Source of the DNA: Callaeas wilsoni
Lineage: Eukaryota > Chordata > Aves > Passeriformes > Callaeidae
Length of the DNA: 64,000 nucleotides
Reading direction: 5' to 3'
NCBI GenBank assembly: GCA_013398955.1
Contig: VWPU01009522.1
Span: forward strand, 1 to 64,000
Under the pieces are notes generated by a model. That model searched no databases, was not told the DNA's origin, and worked only from the letters and a program-made list of their open reading frames with translations. Positions 26,152-37,900 of the stretch are shown here, in pieces. A program made the position numbers and the translations under genes. Every line of letters starts with the position of its first letter. The stretch's first letter is position 1.

Positions 26152-28854
26152 GTAAGTACCAAAAGATTAGTTACTTTTTCTTTAGATCAGGGACATAATA
26201 ATGACTTAAAAGTTACTGTATTCACTCATCTCTGAAAAATGGGCATTATGCTTTCCCATAAGATACAGGCCTTTCCCTTGTAGTGAATACAACATGAACA
26301 TGTTCCCATCTGCTTTTTTGTTCGGTTGTTTATTGTAATACAGTGTTTTAAACAGCTGTTGCTGAATAATTGAATGTGTGTCCAACTCCGTTTTCAGATG
26401 AGTCTTACTGCAAGTGTGTGAAAAGTAACAGATGCTTTAGGGTGGTGGCTATCTAAAGCTCTTCAGGAAAAAGGTGTAAGTGCATAGATACCAGGCGCCA
26501 AGGTAGACCTTTTTGATTCATAATTTATTTATTTTACCTATGTTCCCTTATTTATGTTCTCTTTAACATCCCTATGTCCTTGGGCTAAGCATTTGGTTGG
26601 CTTGGTTCCTGTGGCTTTCTTTTAAGATAGCTGACTTGTGTTTTTTCGTATTACCCAAAGGAAAGATGATGTGCCAGAACTGTGTTATTTTTTTACTTTG
26701 AAAGATTAAGTAAAATTTAGAATATTAAATTCACGTGTTTGGGTGAATGTTGCAGTGAAGTTGTTGTGTTACTGAGGACTGTCATTGTTCATCCAGTTGT
26801 TTTGCTATGGTCTGTTACACAAAAAACCAGCTACAGGAAACATATGGTGTTGGTTTTAGTGTGTTAAACAATTCATGATTTGTATTCTTAACCTGTTTAT
26901 TGAGCCTGATTTTTAGTAACCTCCATCAGTAGGGTTAGTTTGTTCTATTTATTGGTGGGGCACGGCGTCTGTTTATAACACAGATGTCTGTCTCCTGCAA
27001 TAGAAATTGAGCTTTTTTTAGAGCCGTCGGAACGTTTTTAATATTCAAGCCCACTGCAGTCTCATAACTTAACCTACCAGCCAAAGTGAAGGCTTTCAAA
27101 TGAGACTCTTCACTGCTGTTCCTATGGTTACACTGGAACAGAAACCTGCTAAATAGAAGCCAGAAGGGCAGAGAAGATCTTCTAGTAGCAGTTGCTGTCA
27201 TTATTGCAAGTTTATAATTTCCAACTTAATTCATTTTCTGTGCAGTATTTTCTTTTTAAGCAGAAGTGTGTCTTTCTGAGGATTACTGGCTGGTAGTGTT
27301 GGAAGAAAGTAGCTAGAAGATGATGGAGACACACTCCCTGGAAACAGGTTTTTGTTCTGCTTGCAAGGGGGTTTATATTTTCCCCCTCTATTGGTTAACT
27401 TAAATTGCAAAGCACTCTTTGTGTGCGGTTCTAAGAGACAGATCCTGTGTTACTGGTAGGTGACTTGCATGGGAGCTGTGAACCAGCATCAGTGTACACC
27501 TTCCTATCAGATGCTGGGAGTAATAAGTGGTATGTTAACTGCTATTGTGTGGAAATAATACATATTTAAAGCAAACAACCATCAGTTCCTTGAGTGCTGG
27601 AACAAATGGAGCCCAGGTCTCCTGTGGATTTGCCTTGTGCATGATTGATTTTTGCCATCTGAGAATGAGCACAAGCATTTCCTCGCAGCTGGGGCATTTC
27701 GTGGGGTTTCCCTTGTGTCGCATCTCCTGGGGGAAAGCACACACGGCACTGCCGGTGGGAGCTATGGTATCCTCCTCCCTCTCTCATTCCCACCCTACTC
27801 CCACCTTTGGGCTGCAGCAGAGTGGTCTCCCCAGTTTCACTTTCTGTTCAAAAGCTTTGCCCTTATGAAAACATCCCCGAGCCCTGTGGCATGAGCGCAG
27901 GCCAAGTCAGCTTTTGTATTGCAAGAAACCCAGGGTAATTAGACATTCATATAAATAACAGTCGAGGACACATTAAAACAGAACAATGTTTATTCCAGCT
28001 TCTCTCTGGATGCCTGAGTTTGCCTCGCTTTTCACATTTTTGTAAAGCATGGATAGAAGATCATTGCAAACAAGGAGCAAAAAAAATCTGATTATAATCA
28101 CATAATGCAAGCTTTTCCGCTCTCTTGTAATGCTGTTTGTGACTCAGGTCATGTGTGAGTAAAGAAATATGGGGATTGTTTAGGAGGGACTGAAGGGAAA
28201 GCAGCAGGATTACAAATTGGGCATTGGGGCTCTGCTTCCTCTTCTGAATAATTTCAAGCTGTATCACATGGTGTGGTGCCTACTGAGGCAATCCATGCTT
28301 TTGTATCAGTGGTACTGAGGACACCTGCGGCCGTGTGGTTAGGAATAGCAACAAGCTGTTGGAGTATTGGGAGGGAATGCAGCAAAGCAACAGACTGTAG
28401 CAATATACACCTCTCAGGCAATCAGGCTTTGTGACACATTAATTGCTTTTGGTTGTGGACTCTGCTCTCTGAGTCAGCTGCTGGGCTCTGGCCTGTGTTA
28501 TTACCTGGCACCAGGCTTGAGGTTCTCTCACCCCCTGCCCTATGGCTGCCAGGGAGCCAGCCTGGCTGTGTCCTACCATGCACAGCCTGGGGACAGCCAC
28601 CTCAGGGCTCTGCTGGTTTCTCCAGAATATCCAGAGGGCAGAGAGTTTCATATAGTGGTGGTGCTCTGGCGCCGTCATTTCTGGGATAGCCACGCCAAAG
28701 ATAGACAATATCTGATGTCTAGCACTTGGCCTGAAAACTTTTCTAATGGGAAGCAGCTTGAGGTCAACATAAAAGATACTTTATTTTAAATTTATTTTAT
28801 TCAATAAATCATGAGACTGAAATGCAGACAATACAGTTGCGAAGTTGAGAAAAA
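26152..28854. other. Intronic sequence, no gene seen
   Basis: This is AT-rich intron. The 27.5-28.8 kb part has overlapping open frames on both strands with no domains. No repeat family was recognised. Confidence 0.5.
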
Positions 28855-29390
28855 CAGGTGAACAGGTGCGGGAGTAAACGGACTACGCACGATCCAAAAT
28901 GAATCCAGCAGAAGCCACTTTATTGCCCCCAAGCACCCTTATTATACACTATGCTCCCCCTGTCCAGGCGTCCACACATTACATGATTAGCAAAGCAATA
29001 TACACACATAAAACATGTAATGATTTAATTGGACCTATACACACAAATCATCAGACAGTTTTTTATCTTTGTTTATGTTTTTCTTTGGCTGCTGTCCCTG
29101 TCCTTGAAGCATCAGCATTCTCTCGCTGTGTACGTTTTCTACGTGCTCTGTTCACTTGTCCTTATGGCTGCTGCACCATGTGTCCATTTTCTTGCAAAAA
29201 CTCTGTCTCCACAAACAGGGATGAAAGGAAAACTAGAGCTGAGCTCTGTTTGGTACCTTCTACTTCGCCGAACAGCTGACTATGCCTCCCTTCTTTGGAG
29301 AGCCTTGTGTCCCTCTAACCCATCTCCCCAAGAACCAGCCAGCTCTGATACCTAGCTAAGCCTTTTGTCCTAAAGGGTGACAGCAAATCA
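28855..29390 (-). mobile_element. Endogenous retrovirus LTR remnant (ERVK/alpharetrovirus-like)
   Basis: The sequence resembles avian ERV long terminal repeats in inverted orientation. On the minus strand a TATA-like tataataag (about 28938-28946) is followed within ~15-20 bases by a polyadenylation signal aataaa (complement of 28919-28924). This compact arrangement is typical of avian alpharetrovirus-type LTRs. No gag, pol or env open frame is adjacent, so it looks like a solo LTR or truncated end. No clear target-site duplication was found, and both boundaries are approximate. The family match is from memory. Confidence 0.55.
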
Positions 29391-30789
29391 CTAGACTTGT
29401 CCATATCAAATCTTTTAAACCTACATGAGGTGTAACAGCCATCAATGCACCTTGCATGCTTTGAGGTTTCTCTCAAGACCAGTAATGTCTCTAATCAGTC
29501 ACTCCAGGTGATGGTCCGTGTAAAGGTAACTTGTGCAACTTGGTCACAGGGAATAGCGTAGCAAAGGGATTACCACAGACCACAAACAGAGTGCCTGTTC
29601 TCTGAGGGATCATGGGTCCATGAAGGCACTGCTTGTCCTGTGCTGGATCTGAGGCTTCTGCTAAGCTTCATCTGTAATAATGTTTCAGCAGAAGTGACTT
29701 CCCAGCACCGGTGCAGTAAATAACTCTGCCATGGTAAATTTACTGAACTGTTTATTGACGGTTGCTGACTGCTAAGAGACCTTTCTGCCCTGTCTGCTAC
29801 TTTCAGGGAAGTGAAACTACTGCTCCAGAAACTGGTGCTTTATTGGTGCTCATCTTCAGATGCTTAAAATCTTCTTCAGTCTTTGATATGGCTATATTTA
29901 TGTAGACACAGCAAGTCTTGGAAGTAAAATGGGGAACTTCAGAAAGACTGTTAACTGCACAAGTAAATTCTGAATTTAAAATTAGTAACACTTCTGTCTT
30001 GTCAATATATAGACATATAAAAGTTCGCTTTGTACCTCCCCTCCCATTCTGTGTCCATTTTTGTCTTTTAAGAAAGTTTCGTTTTCTTTTTTCAACATCC
30101 TCAGTAAGACTGGTTTTCCCTCTGTGTAAAAGCTGTCTATTGATCAGCTGATAAGGAAAAACAAAGGTGTTTAGATAGTGGCCTGAGGCTGCTTTCTGTA
30201 TGGCCAGGTCCTTCTGCACAGTTCCCAAACAGCTTTAAATGCAAAGTTCCTTTGGTCTACATCACCTTTTTTCTTGTTATTTTGTTTTGGGTTTTTTTTT
30301 AATAAGAGATGGCATATTGCCTTTTTGGAGTGTTGTAGGTGACATATGAAGTAAACCTAAAATGAGGAATATCTTTCTTTAGATGCCTTTAGTTGCTGGG
30401 ATCTACTTTGATGGCTAGACACACCGCTTGAGAGATACCACACAGAGCCTTCTGTTATGTGAGGGCTGGTTAGGAGTATCCCAGTGCATGTGAAGCTGGG
30501 CAGGGAGCAGATCCCAAATATATTCATGGACTGGCTGAAAATACAGCTGGGTAATGGCTGGGATTCTTCTTGCATGCCTTCTTTCAATGTCCTAATGGTG
30601 CATTTCTTTTGTCGTGCAGCAAGCCATTTTTGGTTGATAGGACCTCCTTTGCGAAGTGGGAGAGGGAAATTTAGATGCTGTCTCTCCTCCCTCCAGCAAG
30701 CAAAAAATTGAACACATTTTTCATGCCTGAAGGCAGATGCTCTACCTCTTATTCTGTGTTAGAGCAGCCCCTTAGAAAGAAGTTGGTCA
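29391..30789. other. Intronic sequence between two LTR remnants
   Basis: No retroviral coding domain can be recognised between the two LTR remnants, and these appear to belong to different families, so they are not the two ends of one provirus. A 141-codon minus-strand open frame at 29803-30228 has no recognisable domain. Confidence 0.45.
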
Positions 30790-31105
30790 TGGTTTAGCCC
30801 CAGCCAGCAACTCAGCCCCACGCAGCTGCTCGCTCACTTTCCCCTGGTGGGATGGGGGAGAAAATTGGGAGAGTAGAAATGAGAAAATGATCGTTGAGAT
30901 AGACAGTTTAATGAGTAAACTAAAAACAGCCTGTGCAAGCAAAGCCAAAGAGAAGGCAATTCATTCACTGCTTCCCATAGGCAGGCAGGTGTTCACCATC
31001 CCCAGGACAGCAGGGCTCCAGCACGAGTAACGGTGACTTGGGAAGACAAATCCAAGACATAGCTCACTACTGTGGAGAAAATTAACTCTACCCCAGCCAA
31101 AACCA
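30790..31105 (-). mobile_element. Internally deleted avian ERV LTR
   Basis: The left end tggtttagccccagccagca and the right end ccccagccaaaacca recall the two tips of a common avian ERV LTR family, here inverted. Read on the minus strand it begins tggttttggctggggtag and ends ctaaacca, giving the TG...CA termini of an LTR. On the minus strand attaaactgt could be the poly(A) signal. The element is only ~316 bp. From memory the family is longer, and the middle seems to be missing at about 31045-31052. No target-site duplication was found. Confidence 0.65.
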
Positions 31106-32998
31106 TTACAAAGCTGTAGCTGCATTTTGTGAGCATGCTTGTAAAACACTTGAAGCTTTTTTGCTTGCTGGATCAGGCCATGCAGGGAGTGGAAACCAGG
31201 GAAAGTGGTGCCTCAGCTGTAGCTGACATGAGCAGGATCCTTGTTTCTGGTGGCTGAGGGAGGAAATGTGATGGGAAGGAGCATTCTGCAGAGCTGATGT
31301 GCCCAGGCCAAAGGAGGAGTTACTTAACAAATCCATAAACCCCCAATCAGTGAGCAGCCAACCCTGCAATTGCCAAAAGCCAGGCTTTTCTTAAATATAG
31401 AAGGAAAATCCTATGGTGCTGTCTCCAGTTTTGGATATGGGTTTAAAGACTTTTCAAAGACCAGAAAGCTCAGCAGTGTTACTTTTCCATTTAATCCATT
31501 TTGTAAAAGCCTGAGTAATACCAGCCTTGCTGACAATAAGTTTGTGCAAGCAGTTCACATGCAGCTTTTGCCTCTGTGCATGTGCTGCCTCTGGGAAGAT
31601 GTTGGTTTCTGTAATTCATGTCAAGAGATCTGTGTGTAGTTCTGCAAACAGAGGTGATACTCCAGATCAAATCAATAGATCACTCCTGAGCAGGAAACCT
31701 TCCTAACAGGATACCTCTGCATTTTAAAAACAAGGGCAGTGTGGGAATAGGGGTACTTACGGAGGCTTGAGGGTTTTCTCCTAGGACTAGAGGAAAAAGA
31801 GATGGATAAAAATATGCTCCAAGAAAGTATGCACTGTCTCTCTGTCTCTGAAAAAAATCTGGGGACATTCTGCTCATAATCTTCCCCACAAAATACTTCC
31901 TTTTTAAAATTCCAGCTCTTCCATGGATTTGGGGCGTTTGGTTAACACAAAACTTGCACTTCCCCTGTGGCATCTTTAAGCCCGAGTGACAGGGCCTGAC
32001 CAAGTTTCATCTCACACCTTCAGAGCCAGGTTGGCATCACTGGCTTTTAGGATTTGCTCTGTCCTTCTGTCTCATGCTGGGCTAATTTAGCCTCATCTTG
32101 GTAAACAAGAAAAGGGTCCTTATTCAACAGATTTGAGCTGGAGTGACTGCAGCTGTCGTCTGGTCTGTGCGCAAACCAATTTTGTTCATTCCCTCGTCTG
32201 GCAGGAAGCCTGAACCAGAATTGTGTCGGGACTAATCAGCATTAAACCAATGTCAGAGGGGCTGCAGCAGGCTGCTCTATAGCAAGGCAAGAGCAACAGG
32301 GCTCTTTGGGAGGGATTAGCCTAAGTCCTGCTCGGGGTGCAGCTGTGCTAGGAAAGGCACTGAAACTGTGTGCAGTATTTTTCTTGGGCTTTCACAACAA
32401 GCAGCCAACTGCCAAGAAAAGGGGCTTCACAGTGAGAAATCAGCATGATTTACTGTATGTGACCGCAGATGAAAAAGCCAGAAGGTTTAGTGTCCACGGA
32501 GCTGTAATATCCAGGAGATACAAGTGATGCCTTTGAGCGTGCTGGGCTTTCCCCTCTTGGAGAGGCAAGGCGGCAGACAATGAGATGAGTTCAGTGTGTG
32601 ATCTCCAGCCAAGAGACAATGTTAGTGATCTTGCTGCTATTGTTATGTTGTACCATAATAGATGTGTTAGTACTAAAGAACATGAAGACTAGGAGGTGGA
32701 AATATTTCGAAGAGAAGACCGGAGGCTTGGCAAGGGCTGATTCATAGCTCAAGTGCTTCACAGACTCTGTTTTCCTGCCTGGCACTTACCTTGCAGGTTC
32801 ACAAGTGCCTCCTGGTTTGCACTGCAAGCATTAAATCAGAGAGAACCTGCCTTACACTGTTTGCTCCAAAGATGCTGAAATATTGATGTCTTACTTTGCT
32901 CTCTCTGCCTCACAGCTCTTGAATTGTCTTTGCAGTTTTTCATCTCAATAATTATTTTTGTCTTGCTCATGAGCACCATGATTTGGCTTTGAGGTCAG
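31106..32998. other. Intronic sequence, no gene seen
   Basis: This is ordinary intron. Open frames at 31370-31639, 31680-32003 and 32306-32527 have no recognisable domains. No repeats were identified. Confidence 0.5.
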
Positions 32999-33057
32999 CC
33001 CTGCTTTGAACAGGGGCATGGACCAGGAGGTCCTTTCTGATCTGGTTATTCTGATCC
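32999..33057 (+). mobile_element. Short CR1 LINE 3'-end fragment (sense)
   Basis: The stretch cctgctttgaacaggggcat, then ggaccaggaggtcctttctg, resembles the 3' end of CR1 elements, where 'acaggggattggactagatgatctccagaggtcc' is typical. It is followed by ttattctgat, like the CR1 terminal attctatgatt repeats. The fragment is only ~60 bp and diverged, so the call is moderate. Confidence 0.45.
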
Positions 33058-34797
33058 ACTCAGTCCTGATCCCCCTGCTTTTACAGGTACATATTTTGGA
33101 TGATTCTACACCTGAAATTCTTCCGCTTCTTCTGTGACTCTGTCAGGGGTCTGTTTGTGTATGTGCTCAGCATTAGTCATCCCTTCTCTGACTGCAGCTA
33201 TCAGAGTTCCTTGAGAACAACCTGAAATGGGCTCGTGTGTTATCCACAGCAGGCATAGCCATGCTCTGAATGCCTTCTAGGCCTCCTAAACCTCTGCTAA
33301 ATATGAGTCTGCCTAAATTTACATGTCAAAACTGTTTTCTTGTACAAAGCTAAGCCCAAATGAACTTTTGAACCTTATCCTCGCCACATGTTAAGCGTGT
33401 TTTTGTTGTTTTGGAAGCTCATTTAGGGGGAACAACCAGACCTTCTGGTCTGAGGTGCCCCAATTAATTATAAGCTATGCAACATAAGAAATCCTCCTTC
33501 TTAGGGAAAAATCTTTAGCAGCAAACCTGTCTGAGATGAGTGAACTGAGACACAAGAACAGAGCAGCTTTCTGAATGCTTTCATCACTAGAAACTGCTTC
33601 AGGTCTCAGTGAAAAAAAAAGGACCAAAGGCCCAGCCTTTCCTTGTGCTTTCTGATGTATGATATGGTCTCCTCCAGCAGTGTCTGGTGGCCTGGAACAT
33701 TTAGTGGGTGTGAGATCATTCATTAGGCAGAACAGTATTAGCTACCAGCAGTGCCTTCTGGAGCACCATTTCCTGGAGGGAAGTGAAATGGTTTGGGGCA
33801 TACTCTTAAGCAGGAGTAAAAGGTTAAAAAAACCCCAGCTAAACAAAAAGACCACTAATTTTCTGAAAACCTGCCATCCAGCTGGGTACTAGCAGTACTG
33901 AATGGGCTTTGAAAGGAGCCTCCGATGCACATCCTCAAATAGTCACTTAAATGGTTGGAAAATATGTATGAACCTCTCCAACTCTGGTAGTGATTCTTTA
34001 AAAATATTATTATTATTATCATCATCATCATCATCTCTTTTTTGCCCGTCCTGGCTGAGAATATCCTGGCTTGTGTGAGGGCTAGGCTGTTTAAATGAGG
34101 TAGGGCCAGTAACAGAAACAAGATCTGCTGTAACCCAAAGCCCTTTTTATCTTCTGTCCTTCAAGACTGGTATTTTTTTCCTAAACAAGTAACCACTTTG
34201 AGTTTCAGAGTCTCTCCGTTAGTCTCTGGATATTCAAAAATTGCTTTCCCCAATGCAGTTGTTACGCTTGGATTCTGGGGGGACCTATTTTTCATGCTTA
34301 ATTATAGGCAGTGTGCTCTGCTGATGGCCAGTGGCTTCAGGCTGTTATCCTGAAACTGCCACCTCTTGCCATTTCTAACGCAAGAGGTATTTTTTTAATT
34401 CAAGGCATTTGACAAGTTTGGGCTCCCTCCCTGTGGGAGCGCAGATGGCAGCTAAAGGGATGCTGGAACGATTTCACTCCTACCTTGGTGATGACAAACT
34501 GGGTTTCAGGAGACAGTGGCAAGACTCTGCAAATCTGTTTGAACATATCCTGTGTCTCTGACAAATGTGGAAGGGATTTGATGCTCCCTATGATGGTTAG
34601 TGCTGAGGTCAGAGGTCCTACTTGCTTACCTACACTCTCCTGATTGATCATTATGTCTAGGGCTCCCCTCCTGTCAGATTTCCATTTCTTGCTTTCTGCC
34701 TCTTCTGCCTCAGGGCATCCTGTGAGAAGTGCAGAGCTGTTCTTCTTGTCATGGAATTAATTATTCATCTTCAAGTAGAAGGGCTCTTCAGGAAAAT
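33058..34797. other. Intronic sequence with ATT/ATC microsatellite
   Basis: The only structured element seen is a compound trinucleotide microsatellite at about 34004-34035, (ATT)n followed by (ATC)n. No gene is supported. Confidence 0.55.
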
Positions 34798-34990
34798 TCA
34801 TGGAATGATAGAATGGTTTGGAAGCGACCTTAAAGATCATCTAGTTCCAAACCCCCTGCCATGGGCAGGGACACCTTCCACTAGACCAGGTTGCTCAGCA
34901 CCCCATCCAACCTGGCCTTGAGCACCTCCAGGGGTGGGGCATCCACAGGTTCTCTGGACAACCCCTTCCAGTGCCTTGCCACCCTCACAG
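34798..34990 (-). mobile_element. CR1 LINE 3' fragment, minus orientation
   Basis: The sequence runs from tcatggaatgatagaatggt through gaccttaaagatcatctagttcc and cactagaccaggttgctcag to ccagtgccttgccaccctca. This is the reverse complement of the CR1 3' untranslated region, with the 3' tip at the left. It is strongly 5' truncated (about 190 bp), as is usual for CR1 copies. CR1 is the dominant LINE of birds and other reptiles, which supports the taxonomic call. Confidence 0.92.
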
Positions 34991-37900
34991 TCTATTTGAG
35001 CTGGTGCAGCTCCTTTCTCCATCTTAAAGACCACGTGTGATTTTGAGTTTTGTATGTGCCCAGCTTGCATAGACCAGGGATATGAAGAACAAGACAGCTT
35101 GGACTTTGAAATGTCTGGAGGTGCAGCAATTTCCAGGTTCATGACCTGACTTCAGAGTTTTGTTTTCTCTTGAGGATCTTTGCAAAGCTTTGTGTTACTT
35201 TTGGTTTGGAATACACTGTACTGTAGTTTCCTTACTGAACTACGATCTTTCTTAAAAGAGCACAGTTTCCAAAATACTAAGCAAAAGAAAGGTTAGGGAA
35301 AGGGAAAACCTGACCTTGGGTCAGAAGAGAAGTGCTTTTGCTTCTACAGGTTAACACAAGGTTGCAATTAACTGTCTTTTCAAAGCAGAAAATAAAGACT
35401 TAGGAAACATCAGTTGTTTTAGACAATATTGATGTCATGCCTTCTTTGACATGCCTTGACAGTTCAGGGAGATGCATCAATGTTGTTGTTTGTCTAAGAA
35501 AGGGCAAACCTCTGTCAGAGTCCACCTGGATGACTGTTGTGGGGTCATGTGGGTCTGTGTGTTATCATTTGGGTGGGGCAATTGCACTTTGATCTCATGT
35601 GGAGAAGGAGCTGTACCTGTGTGTACCTGTGTACCTCAGGTTTTGCTGCCATTTACACACCTGCAGAAAAATCCATCAACCCTTTAGGCATGGAGAAAGC
35701 AGTGGAGAGGTGGGAAGGTGGTATGGGCTAGTGCCTGTAGTGCAGGATTGTTACATCTTCCCCCTTTACTGTAAAATCAAAGTGTTCCTGACCTGAATGA
35801 AGCGGGCTCACTGCTTAACCTGCAGCCTAAACCAGCTTTGTTGGGAAGCACCACTGTAAGAAAGGAAGCAGGAAAGGTGAGGAAGATCCCTGGATAAACA
35901 CACTGAATAGTTTAGATCTCTGGGATGTGTGGCAGAAGGATGCTTCTTTAGGGAGGCAGTAATTTGGGAAAGGGTTAACCAGAAGCACCACCAGAACAGA
36001 CAGTTCCTCAGGCTGTTTATAAATGGATACTCTGATGCTACAAAATACAGATTCAGGTTGAAGTTTCATATTTTTGCTTTAAAATAAGTCACATTCAGGT
36101 TGTCGTATCAGTATAAACAGAGAGTCAGCCTTGCTGAATTCAAAGCCTGGGGTGAAGTCCTACTTTAGCAAGCAGCCTTTTTCAGAGGCAAAAGAAGTGT
36201 GTTTTGGAAGCTTTGTTGTTTTGGCTGATAAATAAGTTTAGCTAGAAGTTTGAATGTTTTGGAATTCTTTCATGACCCTTGAATTTGCAGCTGTAGGAGG
36301 TATGTGAGTGCTCAGATTCTTTAATCTCATACATACGTAGTGGTTTTGATTTCAAAGGGGAATTCTGTTCCCCACATGCATGGCTTGTTCTTGTAACAAC
36401 TTGGAGACCAGCCCCATTGGATTGATTGCCTGTATACATGTGAAGCCCTTGAAATATTCATTATAGTCTGTGGTAATCTAATATTAGTGAATCATCTTAC
36501 AGAGTCCTTAACAAGAAAGTATATTTTCATCCTGAGAGTAAATCTACAGACTTTATTTTAGCAAATATCCAGTAATACTTGCGCTCAGGGATCCTCTGCT
36601 TAGCTTCTTGCTAACAGCTGTGTCACTGCTGAGATCTGCATCATTTGTTGTCACAAATATTTTTTAGTTTGGGTCTTTCCTCTTGTGTGTGCTTCCTATT
36701 TAAATATTTTTAAAAAAATAAAATTGCTTCCTTAATGTAAATGGTTAATACAATGCACACAGACCTGTTAACCTTTGCATTGAGGAGGCATCCATCAGGG
36801 ATGCTCCTGGTGTATTTGCAGGTTGCAGAATAAATCACCGCAAACCTGTCAAACCCTGAAGAGGTATGCAAATGCCTGCGTCTCTTTAATCTGACATGTG
36901 TGTATCCTGCCTGATTTGAGATGGGAATTTTAATCCCACAGGAGGAATGCAGGAACTCCTGATGCTACTGCATCGCTGCGCGGAATTAGGAGCCAGCTGG
37001 TGTCCAGGTTTGAGGACTGTCTCTATTGTTGCTTGGGCCATTTTGTGCAAGGGGGCAGCTGTTATGCTGGAGCAGAGTGTTCCTGCCAGTCCCCTGTCTT
37101 TGGGAGGGAGAGAGCATGCACATGTGTGTGGTTGGGAACACACTGCATGTGCGCTCTCTCTTACACAGAATGATCATCTTGAGCCGGTGGGCGCATGTTT
37201 TGTAGGGAATGTTGAGTGGGGACTGTTGCAACCCATCCTTAAGCACCCCAAATTACTCTCTTCTGCCTTGATTTGAAGGAATAACAACTTTTTCAATGCC
37301 AAATGACAATGCTCTTGTTTTTTTGCAACAGGATGTTCAGATTTAGCTGTCTCACATTGTCACACCAAGACAGCACAGTTTTCAGAGCTATGTTTCTACA
37401 CTCATACATTGTGTTAGTTCTCTCTCCTTTTGCATGTACTTGCTTGCATTTATTAGACCTTCCAGACCTTTGTACACTCACAGAGACCATAGTTACTAAA
37501 GTGTGTTCAGCTATGGTCCGTGCCTAATCCAGCCTTGATCTGCTCAGTATGAAATGCTCCGTTTCTAATGCGTAATGTTGTAACAGCTACTGAGGCTCCT
37601 AAACAGCATGGTGTGGTTTGCCTCATTGGGTGAAGCATTTTATTTAACTCCATAAAATTCCACTTTATGCCAAAGGAAAGCGTAAAATACTATATCACAT
37701 GTCATGTAGAAATAACAGGAGTTGTGCGCAATGGCCAGGAGGGCTCTGGTGTCTGTTTGAGGTGGCTCTAAAAGCCTCGGTTTTCAAGTGGGTTTGTAGT
37801 TGGTGACAGCTCATGCTTATGTAAAAATTAGAGCAGCAATTACATGCCTTCTACCTATGTATTTTTAGCATGCCACTCAACCTGGGATCCAGGCACCAAA

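Noticed and set aside
28790..31110. A single provirus bounded by the two LTR remnants
   Set aside because: The two LTRs do not resemble each other, and no gag, pol or env-like sequence is recognisable between them.
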